Origin: Eustoma russellianum
Lineage: Eukaryota; Streptophyta; Magnoliopsida; Gentianales; Gentianaceae
DNA length: 64,000 bases
Assembly: GCA_036186865.1 (NCBI GenBank)
Contig: AP025045.1
Span: 16,459,669-16,523,668 of the forward strand
Direction of reading: 5' to 3'
Below, in pieces: positions 22,976 to 34,453 of this stretch. Below the pieces are notes generated by a model. That model saw only the letters and a list, made by a program, of their open reading frames with translations. It was not told the DNA's origin and did not search any database. Position 1 is the first letter of the stretch. Each line of letters begins with the position of its first letter. The position numbers and the translations under genes were made by a program.

Positions 22976-24000
22976 TTTGATGAGATTGATAAAGATAAAG
23001 AATATAATGATGATTTTGAATTGAAACCCGTGTTGAATGATGATGATGGGACGTTTGATATGCATGATATGCATGATACACTAGAAATGCATGATCGCTT
23101 AGAAATGCATGAGAACGTAGAAAATAATCAACCAAGATGGCATAGAGATCACCCACATGATCTCATTATAGGCGATATCACTCACGGTGTGCGACCACAT
23201 AGAAGAATAAATCCGGATGAAATAAATCAATTTCATGCCATGATTTCCGAAATTGAGCCTAAAAATGTGCATGATGCTTTGAGTGATCCTTCTTGGATTG
23301 ATGCTATGCATGACAAACTCAATCAATTCGTTAGAAATGACGTATGGGATTTAGTGCCACGACCACAAGATAAGACTATAATAGGCACAAAGTGGGTATT
23401 TAGAAATAAAATGATTGAAGAAGGAAAAGTGGTTAGAAATAAAGCTAGACTTGTAGCACAAGGCTATAATCAAGAAGAAGGAATTGATTATAATAAAACA
23501 TTTGCACCCGTAGCACGTTTAGAAGCTATATGACTTTTACTTGCCATTGCTTGCATGAAAGATTTTAAACTTTACCAAATGGACGTGAAAAGTGCATTCT
23601 TAAATGGATTCATACAAGAAGAGGTATACGTGAAACAACCATCCGGTTTTGAAGATTTGAAACATCCCGATCATGTGTACATACAAAGAAGGCACTATAC
23701 GAACTAAATCAAGCACCTAGAGCATGGTATGATCGTTTTGCTACTTTTCTTTTAGAAAATGGTTTTAAAAGAGGCACTATAGATAGTACTTTATTTTTAA
23801 AACAAGATAAATCGGATTTACTTATTATTCAAATTTACGTTGATGACATTATTTTCGGCTCCACGTCTCATAAACTTGTTGAAGATTTTGAAAATTGCAT
23901 GAAATCCGAATTTGAAATGTCTATGGTTGGCGAATTGAACTACTTTCTTGGCTTGGAGATTAAACAACGAGTAAAGGAATCCACATAAGCCAAGCTAAAT
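22976..24000 (+). pseudogene. Element B: reverse transcriptase
   Basis: It begins with an acidic linker containing a repeated MHD-rich stretch (HDMHDTLEMHDRLEMHE, near 23060-23110). The RT follows: IGTKWVFRNK, NKARLVAQGYNQEEGIDY, then a stop directly after ARLEAI (23532), QMDVKSAFLNG, VYVKQPSGFED, a frameshift near 23680, APRAWYDRFATFLLENG and an intact YVDDIIFGS near 23840, then a further frameshift near 23975. Confidence 0.88.
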
Positions 24001-24784
24001 ATATAAATGATATGATCAAAAAGTTCAAATTTGAGAACTTAAAACCATCACCCACCCCTATGAGTGTCACTACAAAATTAGATAAAGATGAACATGGTAA
24101 GAATTTTGATAATGCATTATATAGATCTATGATTGGCTCTTTGCTATATCTTACTGCTAGTAGGCTTGATAGCATGTTCAGTGTATGTATGTGTGCATGT
24201 TTTCAAAGTCAACCTAAGGTGTCTCACTTTAATGCGGTGAAAAGAATATTCCGATATATTAAGCACACACCCACCTCGGACATTTGGTATGATAAAGATT
24301 GTGACTTTAAATTGCATGCCTACAGTGATGCTGATTATGGTGGATGTAAAATAGATAGAAAAAGCACGAGTGGCACTTGCCAATTCATAGGAAACTCACT
24401 TATTTCATTGTTTTTCAAAAAGCAAGCGAGCGTAGCTTTATCCACTACTGAAGCTGGGTACATGGCACTTAGTCTCTGTTGCACACAATTACTATGGATA
24501 AAACAACAACCTTTGACTTTGGAATTACCGTAAATGAAATTCCTATATATTGTGATAGTATGAGTGCTATCAACTTGTCTAAGAACCCCGTACTACACTC
24601 TAAGGCCAAGCATATAGAAGTACGTTATCATTTCCTTTCTGATCACGTAAGTAATGGCGATATTGTCATAGATCATGTACGCACAGAGGCACAAGTAGCG
24701 GATATTTTTACTCATGCATTAAATCAAGCCACGTACAAAAATCTTCGTTCTAAATTAGGCATGATTTCTGCTGATGTGATTTGA
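24001..24784 (+). pseudogene. Element B: RT end and RNase H
   Basis: The segment has LKPSPTPMSVTTKLDKDEHG, YRSMIGSLLYLTASRLD, HAYSDADYGGCKIDRKSTSG, VALSTTEAGYMALSLCC and, after a frameshift near 24515, IYCDSMSAINLSKN, HIEVRYHFLSDHV and VADIFTHALNQATY, with a stop at 24782-24784. It corresponds residue by residue to the split RNase H of element A and shows what the uninterrupted domain looks like. Confidence 0.88.
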
Positions 24785-24827
24785 TTGTCTTTCCATATTC
24801 ACATGCATTTTTGATTGACTTTCCAAA

Positions 24828-25003
24828 ATAAAAGGGGAGAGAATGCGTGATTTAAGGGGGAGAGAGAAACTGATTGCATAAATCAAGGGGGAGCGATTTG
24901 AAATTTGAAATTCAAAATTTGAATTGATGCACAATTGGAGGGGGAGCGATAAGATTTAAATCATGAATGTAGGTTATTTTGTAAATCATCAAAAGGGGAA
25001 GAT
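24828..25003 (+). promoter_or_regulatory. Multiple polypurine tracts of element B
   Basis: Purine tracts aaaggggagaga, taagggggagagaga, caagggggagcga, ggagggggagcga and aaaaggggaaga lie near 24829, 24855, 24887, 24938 and 24990. The last one touches the LTR. The arrangement matches 1500-1680 on the other strand and 21990-22141. Confidence 0.78.
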
Positions 25004-28000
25004 TGTAGAGAAAAAGGGGTTTGAGTGATTTCAAAATGCATGATTTAAATAAACGTGTATTAAAGAAATGCATGACATATTCCATGACATGACACGTTGT
25101 TGCATAAAACTTGCCTTATATAGTTCATATATAATGTTGTCGTACTAACGAGCCATGAAGCTTTAAAGCTTACATCAAATGGCAAGCATTTGTTGTGTTT
25201 GAACTATTTTCAGGTGCCATCATTAATGAACTAAACTAGTTCATTAATTGAAGTACTTAGTTAATTAAACTAAGTAGTTCATTAAAGGAAGCCATATTTG
25301 GAGAAGGCACAAAAGCAACAAGTTGAAGAAAGGAAAGTCTCCTACTCCCGCCCACACGCCATTTACCATATATATACATATATATTCAGATTTTTTTAAA
25401 AGGTACATACACATATATTCCAACGTACTACCGACACGTTATATATTTTATGTACGTACGTTAACGTCACACCACTATACCTACCTCATATTTATGAGTA
25501 TATTCAGGTCTTATATCATATGATATAAGTCATGTTGATGACAAATTTATTACGACACGTTAAAAGATTCTAAACCAAAAATTGTCGTATCAGACGAATA
25601 CCGAAACTTCGCCAACGTGTCACGTACTTGCCATATATAGATGGCCAGCCCCTACACTTCAAAAATGGCCACAAATTTCGTGGCTTACATTGTATGTGCA
25701 GCCATAAAATCATTCCATGTTGGCACACACAAATCACCCTCAATTAAGGCCAAATTGTGGAGATTCCAATTTCAATTTTGTCACATGCTTAGGTGCCACT
25801 TTAATCAGCCTTGTGAGCTGAATATTAAAGTTTAATTTATGTATATTATGTGTAACATAATATATATAACATGTGCAAAAAATTAGAATTTAATTAAAGA
25901 AAAATCGGGTAATCGATAAATGTCGAAAATTTGGTTTTCTACGTACACGAGACATGGAACATTTTTGGCATGGCATATAACATGTATCTAGACACTTTTT
26001 ACATACTTCATACATTCTAAAGTATTCTAGAAAAATCAATTAAGGGCTGATTGGATTATACCATGTGTGTATAATTAAATGTGCACTATTTTACAAAGTT
26101 TGCAAAAATAAAATTCAGCACATGCACTATCTTTATCACACGCCTAACTCATCATGTTGGAGCATATGTGAAGCTTTGTTGGCATCTTGATTGGCCAAGA
26201 ATGAAGCATGCAATGTTGGTGACATAAAGAAAGGAGCTACAAAAGGTAATATTTCAAACTTTGTCACATTTGTGACACATGCTGAAAATTCAGCATCTGT
26301 ACTTATATGATGGCCGATTTTCTCAAGTTAATGAGCCATATTTTACTATCTTGAATCATGTGGATTAATTAAAAGATGTTATGGCAATGCTTTTAATATA
26401 TTATGGAATAAATTTGGTGATATCTTTGAATATCACACATGCTGAAAATTTCAGCATGTGTGTAATGTATGTTGGCCGAATTCTAGGGACTATTGGTGAT
26501 CAATTTTTATTTCAAAAATGGTAAGAATGTCTTATACTAAATGGTGATTGATTTCTTGGATTAAATCAAAGTAAACTTGGCAATATTTTGAATGAAATGC
26601 AAATGTTACACATGCTGAAATTTCAGCATGTGCAAGAGGAGTAATGGCGAACTCTTGCATGGTAAATTGGAGTTATTTGTCTTGCAAAATAAGTGGGATG
26701 ATTATCTGATTTATGGAAATAATTTTATGGCTAATTGGCACATGCTTTTTGAGGTTTAATTTCAGATTTATCTAGTCATCAAGTGATGACAACATTCATC
26801 CAATCAATGAGTGCCAAGTAAGCAAGAGCTTAATGATCATCCAATGATGAGGTTCCAAGTAAGCAAGACAACGTCACAATGATGTGATACACTCTTCCAA
26901 GGACTTTGAAGATAGTGTTCAAGAGGAGAAGGGCATCATAGGGGGGCAGCCACCAATGTTAAAAGGAAAGAAGAGAGGAAGACAAAAACAACACAAGTCT
27001 TACAAGTATACAAGATTTAAATCGTTTTCTAGCCTCTTCTCTCTACACTTTTTTCTTTCGTCTCTCTAAAAGTCTATTGTACTCATATTCATATATTTGA
27101 ATAGGCTTCATATAGACCACCACATATTCTCTTTATTGTTGTAAAAGATTGATCAAGGTGTGATCAATCTTGCACTTGCAAGGTGGTGGTGTTCGTGATC
27201 ATTGTATTCTCATACAAGGTGTACAAAGGGTTGGAGTTGGTGTATAACTCCATCAACCCTGTGGTAAGGTGCTATTTTGTGTTTTGTGATTAGTGATAAC
27301 CGAGGAAGGTGTCCTCGAAGACTGGAGTAGGTTATTTATAACCGAATCAGTATAAAATTCCTGGTGTTATTTACTTTCAGCACTTACTTTCAGTTTCAGC
27401 ACTGTTTGTCGTTTTTAATCACGTTAGTAAAAATAGTAAACGAATTTCAAAAATCACAAAATTTTCCAGAATCATAGCCACACGTCTTAAGGTTAATTTG
27501 GCGCAACTTTCAACCCTTTTGGACAAGGATAAGTCATTCAAACGTATAAAGTTCTGAGACTAGTGCAGTCTGATTTTCAGGCTTGCAAAGGTTGAGACTT
27601 TGAACATATTTGACTATCTTCCCAAAAGAATTTTTCAAAACGGTTTCAACCCAATTAAATAAAACTAATAAGGGGTTAGTCGTTAAATTTTCAGAGTATT
27701 TGGAGTTACGGACAAATAGGAATTAATTTTTCAAATCATACTACCGTTTCTGACAGATTTGCGCAATCTGACCACAAACAATTTTTCAAGAGGTTAGAGG
27801 TTGAATTTTAATCTGAAATTTTTAGAAGATACTCAAAACATCTGAGAATAAGTTCTCTCCAAATTTCAGAATTTTTAAAGACCTGCAACCTAGATTACAA
27901 AACGTTTTAAAACTAGTCCTGAAAACAGAAACTGTTTTCAGAAGTTGAGGTTTTGGTTTAGAAATATTTTGAAAACCACATTTTCCGCACCCACTATTCA

Positions 28001-28039
28001 ACCCCCCCCCTTTTCTAGCGGTGCCTTGCAGATCCTACA
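25004..28039 (+). repeat. 3' LTR of element B
   Basis: The LTR is 3036 bp, starts TGTAGAG and ends ATCCTACA. Its landmarks in order are the taatgaactaaactagttcatta palindrome near 25225, the three CACATGCTGAAA-type palindromes, the gatcaaggtgtgatcaa block near 27151, the cgaagactggagtagg block near 27317, and the C-run plus ggtgccttgca terminus. The right flank is agctc. A TSD cannot be tested because the left end of B is deleted. Confidence 0.9.
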
Positions 28040-28347
28040 AGCTCTTCTTGTGCTGAGCTTAGATCATCCCTGTGCTGATCTCTGCTCATCCTTGTGCTGT
28101 ACAGAATGTCAGTTTCGTTCTCTAATCTGTATAGAATCTGACTTTCGTATATGAACTAACATATCTTACTTCCCAGGGGCTGGGCTACGGTGGGTTGCAG
28201 TAAGCCACATGGAGTAGAAGCGCGATAGAAGAACATGTCTAATTATAGTTGGCCTGTACTCCCTAGGAAATTGGTGGAGTTATTCATACTATAACGATGT
28301 ATGATACAAGACTTTAACATGAGTAACTTCGTGAAATAAAAACGAGT
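28040..28347. other. Spacer between element B and the P450 exon 2
   Basis: This is 308 bp with no gene. Its first part has repeated tgtgctgagct / ctgtgctgatct / cttgtgctg units that resemble the gtgctgagctcttctct repeats in the LTRs of element E, so it may be a scrap of another E-type LTR. The rest should include the 3' untranslated region of the P450. Confidence 0.4.
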
Positions 28348-29004
28348 TTATCGAGTAGTTGTTTGTGATGATTTTCTTTGATTCTTTAGTGATATTTGTA
28401 GCCGGTATGCAGGAATAGCTTCCAAGTGGATGGCTCTGGATATCACGATGCCAAATTCCTCTGTCATATCCAACTCAGAAGCTTTCATGTTTCTTGGAAG
28501 TTCCCAGTCAAAACAATGCATCAATTGTGCCACCACCAACCTAACAACAGTGAGGCCCAATTGCATTCCAGGGCAACCTCTTCTGCCAGAACCGAAGGGA
28601 ATGAGCTCAAAATTTTGGCCCTTGAGATCAATGTTTCTCTCGAGAAACCTCTCAGGAATGAAACTTTCAGCATCAGACCATGCACTAGGATCCCGACCTA
28701 TTGCCCAAGCATTAACAAGGATGCGCAATTTCTTGGGTATGTGGAAGCCTTCCACCATGCAGTCTTCCAACGCCTCGTGAGGAAGTAGCAAAGGTGCAAT
28801 TGGATGGAGCTGAAGAACTTCTTTCACAACCATTTCTAGGTACTTTAGATTGTCTAAATCTGACTCCTCAACCATCCTATTCATGCCTACCTTTTCCTGG
28901 AGCTCATTCTACACTTTCATCATTACATTTGGATGTTTCAAAAGTTCTGACAGTGTCCATTCAATCACGCTTGCCGACGTGTCCGTTGAAGCAACAAGCA
29001 TATC
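28348..29004 (-). pseudogene. Cytochrome P450 exon 2 (CYP71 clan, CYP736A-like), inactivated
   Basis: CYP71-clan P450s are ER-anchored haem monooxygenases. This exon opens after a CAG acceptor (29005-29007) with the I-helix DMLVASTDTSAS. It continues with the K-helix region VVKEVLQLHP, the PERF motif FIPERFLERN, the haem-binding FGSGRRGCPGMQLG (Cys ligand present) and a C-terminal MTEEFGIVISRA. Two defects are visible. An in-frame TAG at 28909-28911 stands where the family has Gln (KVQNEL), and the invariant Arg of ExxR is Gln. The stop removes the haem-binding domain, so this is a pseudogene. Subfamily naming is from recalled family motifs (MNRMVEESDLDNLKYL and similar). Confidence 0.88.
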
Positions 29005-29198
29005 CTGTGAAGAAGAGGTGTACACATTGAATGAAGTAGAATATTGATTAATATATCCGATGATCAAATTAGAATTTAACAAGATTCTTTACCTATGAAA
29101 AGGGATAGAATCGAAAGTCAAATGATTGTATTATCTGTCATGCCAAACGTCAAGGTCAAATCCTTTAGGATCTTCACACCGCGATACACCAGTTTGTG

Positions 29199-30449
29199 TG
29201 TTGGAAGAAATTTTAGAATAGGTTTGTCCAAAGTTGGTGAGCAACATATTTTGAGCTTAATTATGATTAGTGTTCATTAATCAAAAATAGAAACTAATTA
29301 GTCTTAAATTATTTACGTAATGAGTAGATGATTTTAAGGCTTTTGAATCACTCAATTTCGATACTAGATGAATGAAAAATTAATACTCAATGTAGGAGTA
29401 AAAAATGGTTGACAAATAGAAAAATGATGATGTGGCTTCATGAGAATTAAACCATCATCGTTTCCCAAATATACCACATTGGTCAATTGAAAGAAAAATA
29501 CCACCAAATATAGTGTTAGGAGAGGAAATTTAGATGTTCCATAAGGGCAAGAGAATTTTTGACCAGAGGGAAAACGCAGATGGCTGCCCCACGCGCACTT
29601 CGTCTGCCAGTCAATCTGGCTCAGGCTCATGGCTCGTTTGCCTGGTTCTCATCTTTTTGGACACATTTTCTTTTAAATTTTCCTGAAAATAATATACCTA
29701 ATCATATGGTTATGATTAAACCCTATGATCTAATGGTCCAGATTAAACTAAACCAGTCAGTGGATTACCTCCGATCGTGGGGGTTTACTGGGGTAGATCG
29801 TGGATGGTGGGTTACTGGCTGAGATCATGGGTTAACTGGCGATCGTGTAACCTCTGCCCAATTCCCTATGTAAACAGATGCAGAGCATTGCCTCTGAACA
29901 CATAAATTTTTCTTCCTTTCTCCTGCTGCATATGACCATTCTACATGCACTACTGCTGCATTCTGTATATACTGCTGCTACATTTTATCAATCCGAGAAG
30001 TCAGAACATTTTTCAAGTTCGTGGAGTTCTTACGTAGCAGTGCCACTCGTTTAAACTGTTAGCCGCTGTATCCTGGGAGGTGCTTGCAATTTCCAGTTGG
30101 GCACAGTATATCGGAGCAATTCATCTTAAGGATAGAGTCCTGGACTCACCTCGGTTCGCATGCTGTGTTGTTTCAGTTTACACAAACACACATACTACAC
30201 TGTACATATTCTATATTGACTTTCGGTAACAATCCGTGCTGAGCTCTTCTCTGTGCTGAGCACTGCTCTGTGCTGAGGTTTTCTATTTGGCTTAGGACAT
30301 TCGTTGTTCTGCAACATTGTCTACTGAGCTCTGCTCGGCTAGAAGGCTGAGAGCATGGAACCACTGTTCTAAGGTGCTATTCAGTTTAGGTCGGCCATTA
30401 CTATACAAAAGTCAATTTTGTCTGACGTGAATTATTTAATAGTCTAACA
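29199..30449 (+). repeat. 5' LTR of element E
   Basis: The LTR is 1251 bp with TG...CA ends and is homologous end to end with 34454-35757. It has about three gtgctgag-type units near 30236-30276. The TATA-like site of the 3' copy reads ctatgtaaac here (near 29867). Confidence 0.9.
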
Positions 30450-30561
30450 ATCTGAATACGAATTTACTCAGTTTTGTACCGGTTTATTTACAGTATTCTA
30501 TTTTTATACTCGCAACGTTTTGTTCTGACTTCTTGTTTCTGCATTTGTCAGAAACTAAGAT

Positions 30562-31434
30562 ATGATGGAAAACGATAGTTCTAATTCGTTCAATGTTGTG
30601 CACGCGGGTTCTCAGGAACAGAACGGTGCTGTTCCAGTTGCACCTACTGTTGCTGCGACTGTTCCTGCTCCTGTCTCTGTGGTAGGACAGGTTGAGAAGA
30701 CGGAAAAGTCTGGATACATTTTCTTCAAACGCTGGCAGCAAAAGATGCTGCTTTTCTTGACAATGATGGGTTTGACTAAAATGCTGACTGAGGATCCTCC
30801 GGAGGTGGTTCTGATTGAAGATCAGAATCTGAATATGCAAAACAGTTTGATGGCTAAAGCGTGAAATTATAGTAATTATGTTTGCTTAGTCATATTTTAA
30901 GTTATTTAGATAATTCATTGTACGAACTGTATTGTACCTTTAAAACTGCAAAGTCACCGTGGATGGCCTTAGATAAGAAGTATCGCACGGAGGATGCCAG
31001 TACAAAGAAGTTTGTAGTTGGAAAATTTCTTGATTTCAAAATGTCAGACTCCAAGACTGGTTTGTGGCCGAAATGGAAGAAGAGGACATGTCCCTCAGTG
31101 AATCTTTTATAGTGGCGGCTGTGATTGAGAAGCTACCTCTTTCATGGAGGGAATTTAGAAGCTATCTCAAACACAAGCGAAAGGAGATAACTTTGGAGGA
31201 TCTGATTGTTCAACTTTGTATAGAGGATGACAACCGCAGATCTGAAAGAAAGAAAAGTTCAAGTTCTGGTCATGCAAAGGCTCATGCCGCAGAGGCGACA
31301 AAAAAGAAAAGGGAAATCCTATTGGAGTGAACCCTAAAGGCAAGAAAGTTGCCAAAAAGTTCACTAGAAAATGTTATAACTATGGGATTCAACGGCACCG
31401 CAGTGTTAACTGCCGTAAGCTCAAGAAAAAATAG
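30562..31434 (+). pseudogene. Element E: gag
   Basis: The start segment MMENDSSNSFNVVHAGSQEQ is followed by an Ala/Pro/Val-rich stretch and FFKRWQQKMLLFLTMMGLTK (retrotransposon capsid type). Later segments are LSYLDNSLYELYCTFKTAKSPW, KKFVVGKFLDFKMSD and, after frameshifts, SFIVAAVIEKLPLSWREF. The zinc knuckle near 31369 reads CYNYGIQRHRSVNC, so its second Cys is Tyr. It is in several frames with stops and is not functional. Confidence 0.85.
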
Positions 31435-31499
31435 GAGAAAGCAAAAGACAACCTTGTCAATCAGATGGATGATCTGGATTTGTGCATTGTTGGTTCTGA

Positions 31500-31982
31500 G
31501 TGCAACAAACAGTAGGAAATCCTCATGAATGGTGGGTGGATACTGGAGCCACTCGACACGTCTGTGCTAACAGGGCGATGTTCAGAGACTACTCTCCGGC
31601 AAGGAATAATGGAAAGTTGTAGATAGGGAACTCTGATAGCTCAAAGATTGAAGGTTCGGGCAATGTGATTCTGAAGATGACTTCAGAAAAGAAATTAACT
31701 CTGCGAGATGTACTGCATGTTTTTGACATCCGTAAGATCTTAGTGTATGGAGATTTACTGGTCAGTCATGGATTTAGGCTATTATTTGATTGTAATAAAT
31801 TTATTCTGAGTAAAAATGAGATATTTCTAGAGAAGGGGTACTTGACCGACAACATGTTCAAACTTAGTGTGATGACTGTTGTACCCAAGAAAACTTTGCC
31901 CGAAGAGGCTAATAAGAATGTTTCTACTTCTGCTTATATGCTTGAGTCTTCTTGTTTATGGCATTTTCGTTTGTTTAAATAG
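31500..31982 (+). pseudogene. Element E: protease and start of the pre-integrase domain
   Basis: WWVDTGATRHVCA carries the catalytic Asp (31539-31541). An in-frame stop follows NNGKL near 31620. The open stretch 31665-31982 gives KLTLRDVLHVFDIRK, then GFRLLFDCNKFILSKNE, YLTDNMFKLSVMTVV and the beginning of the HHCC finger, LWHFRLF. The domain is cut off there by a deletion. Confidence 0.83.
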
Positions 31983-32345
31983 AATTGCATCTAAGAAGAT
32001 GAATGAAACCCCATACAAGCTTTGGAAAGGTCACAAGCCTAGTTATAAATACTTGAAAGTTTGGGGGTGTCTGGCAAGGGTTGTTGTACCAAAACCAAGA
32101 CAAGCAAGAATTGAGTCTAAAACATTTGATTGCATATTCATAGGATATGCAACTAACAGTAGTACATATCGATTCTTGGTGCACAAGTAAGACATTTCTG
32201 ACATACATGAGAATGTTGTCATGGAATTAAGAAATGCAGTGTTCTTTGAAGATGTCTTTCTAAAGAAAGACAAAACGACGAAGAAACAAGCACTAGTAAA
32301 CGAGTGCATGAGACGACCCCTCAAGAAAATGAGGAACCGCGTCAA
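31983..32345 (+). pseudogene. Element E: integrase C-terminal remnant
   Basis: Directly after the pre-integrase start comes KKMNETPYKLWKGHKPSYKY, WGCLARV and FDCIFIGYATNSSTYRF. These normally lie well after the DDE core. The HHCC finger end and the entire catalytic core, several hundred bases, are missing. The following part (32190-32345) is a degraded linker. Confidence 0.85.
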
Positions 32346-33894
32346 AGCAAACGAGCCAGATTACCAACATCTTTTGGACCAGATTTTCTAACATACTTGG
32401 TAGAAAATGATCCAAGAACTTATTTGAGGCGATGTCAACTCCAGAAGCTCCCTTCTAGAAAGAGGCAATAAATAGTGAGATACAATCGATTCTTCAAAAT
32501 CACACTTGGGAGCTGGTTGATCTTCCACCAGGAAGTAAACCACTTTGATGCAAGTGGATCTTTACGAAGAAGCCGAAAGAGGATGGGTCTATTGACAGGT
32601 ACAAGGCCCAGTTCGTAGCTAAAGCCTATCGACAAAAGGAAGGTTTTGACTTTTTTGATACCTACTCATCGATAACTAGGACCACTCAATAAGGATGCTA
32701 GTTGCTATCGTTCAAGTCTAAGATGTAGAAATCCATCAAATGTATGTGAAGACTGCCTTCCTGAATGGTGAGTTAGAAGAAGAATTGGAGCAACCTGATG
32801 GGTTTGTTGTACTAGGGCAAGAGAAAAAGATGTGTAAACTTGTCAGGCCTTTGTACGGACTTAAACCAGCACCCAAATAGTGGCACTTGAAGTTTGATGA
32901 AGCAATGTTGTTAAATGGCTTCAGGATCAACGAGTATGTTTTATATGTAGACGACATGCTTATCATGGTCAGTACTCGTGACATCATCTTGAATACCAAG
33001 AAGATATTTACACAAAATTTTGATATGAAAGATATGGGGGTTGCATATGTTATTCTAGGGATTAAAATTTCTCAGGTAACTGAAGGCATTGTTATGTCGC
33101 AAACTCATTATATTGAAGCTGTTCTCAAACAATTCAACATGTTTGATACAAAACCAATAAAGACCCCACTATACTTAAGTGTACACTTAAGAAAGAACCA
33201 AGGTGAACATGTAGCTCAATTGAAATACTCACAGGTAATTAGAAGTCTGATGTGCATAACAAGTTGTACAAGACCAGACTTAGCTTGTTCGGTAAACAAG
33301 TTGAGTAGCTTTACTAATAATCCAAGTGAAGATCATTGGAAAGCTCTAAATAGAGTAATGAGGTACCTGAAATACACAATGAACCTTGGATTACACTATG
33401 CAAGGTATCCAACAGTATTGGAAGGATGCTGTGATGCAAATTGGATATCAGATAGCAAGGATTCTAATTTCACCAATGGATATTTTTTCAATGTTGGTGG
33501 TGGTGCTGTGTCATGGAAGTCCACGAAGCAAACATGCATAGCTCGGTCCACTATGGAAGCCGAGTTTATAGCACTAGATAAAGCTGGAGAAGAGGCTGAA
33601 TGGCTTCGAAATTTCCTAGAAGATGTTCTATGTTGGCCTAAGCCAATCGCTCCTATCAGCATACACTGTGATAGTCAGTCTGCTATAGGACGAGTACAAA
33701 ACAACATCTACAATGGTGAGTCACGACATATACGTCTCAGACATAATATCATTAAGCAATTGATATCTAATGGCATGATTTCCATTGATTACATCAAATC
33801 AAAGGAGAATCTTGCGGATCCGCTTACAAAAGGCTTGCCTAGAGATCAAATGTCAAAATTGACAAACAGAGTGGGACTTAAGCCTACTATGTAA
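32346..33894 (+). pseudogene. Element E: reverse transcriptase and RNase H
   Basis: The first part (32435-32880) has many stops but shows NHTWELVDLPPGSKPL, RYKAQFVAKAYRQKEGFDF and a degraded central RT. From 32887 an uninterrupted 335-codon stretch holds LYVDDMLIM (the catalytic YVDD, with a short deletion just before it), the connection domain, RSLMCITSCTRPDLACSV, CCDANWISDSKDSNFTNGY, SWKSTKQTCIARSTMEAEF, IHCDSQSAIG, HIRLRHNIIKQL and ENLADPLTKGL, with a stop at 33892-33894. RNase H is open and looks complete. Confidence 0.9.
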
Positions 33895-34453
33895 GAATCT
33901 TTGTAATGGTAACCCAACCTTGTTGACTGGAGATCCCAGAATCTTTGTTCAATGGAACAACTGAGTAACGAAGTTTCAGTTTAACTTACTCACTCTGTTA
34001 CATAAAAGTGTCGTCTGCAGAGAATATTTAGGCTAAGCTAAAGCTTTTAATGATTTCCTTTATCTTAATACATCAAGTGGGATATGGCATAATGCTTCAT
34101 ATAAGAATCACCTATGTATGTGGGAAGTGGGGCCGCTTCTATGAGAATTCTATGAGGCAAGAAATCTCTAAAACACTTTCTGAAACTAGGTTGTTCATGG
34201 CCAAAACGAACACACCCATGAGAACCAAAAGGGGTGTTAAAGGAAATGTTGTGTGAGTATTGTTGTCTAGGTTCACAGCAAAGGCTGACTAGTTCAAGAC
34301 ATCAAGTCACTACTTAGCCTAATGAATCTGATGGTACATCACTACGAAAGGTTCAAAGCCAGAATCTACCTCTTCCGATGCAACGTTTTCTTCTCTGACT
34401 TCTCATTAGAGTCTATATTTGTACTTGCATTAATTTTCATTCATGCGAGGGAT
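33895..34453 (+). other. Untranslated 3' region of element E
   Basis: Non-coding stretch between the RNase H stop and the 3' LTR. It ends in the purine-rich gcgagggat just before the LTR (34445-34453), a weak PPT. I see no other feature in it. Confidence 0.6.

Larger units (their letters stand above)
19926..28039 (+). mobile_element. Element B: mosaic, 5'-truncated Sirevirus-type retrotransposon
   Basis: It consists of a 78-bp scrap of LTR, gag, a multi-PPT block plus LTR start, the integrase core, RT, RNase H, a second multi-PPT block and a complete 3' LTR. The PBS and nearly all of the 5' LTR are missing. The protease and the N-terminal half of integrase are replaced by PPT/LTR sequence. 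All coding segments carry stops or frameshifts. It cannot move by itself. Confidence 0.85.

Noticed and set aside
28426..28788. Plus-strand ORFs opposite P450 exon 2
   Set aside because: They are shadows of the minus-strand coding sequence with no motifs of their own.
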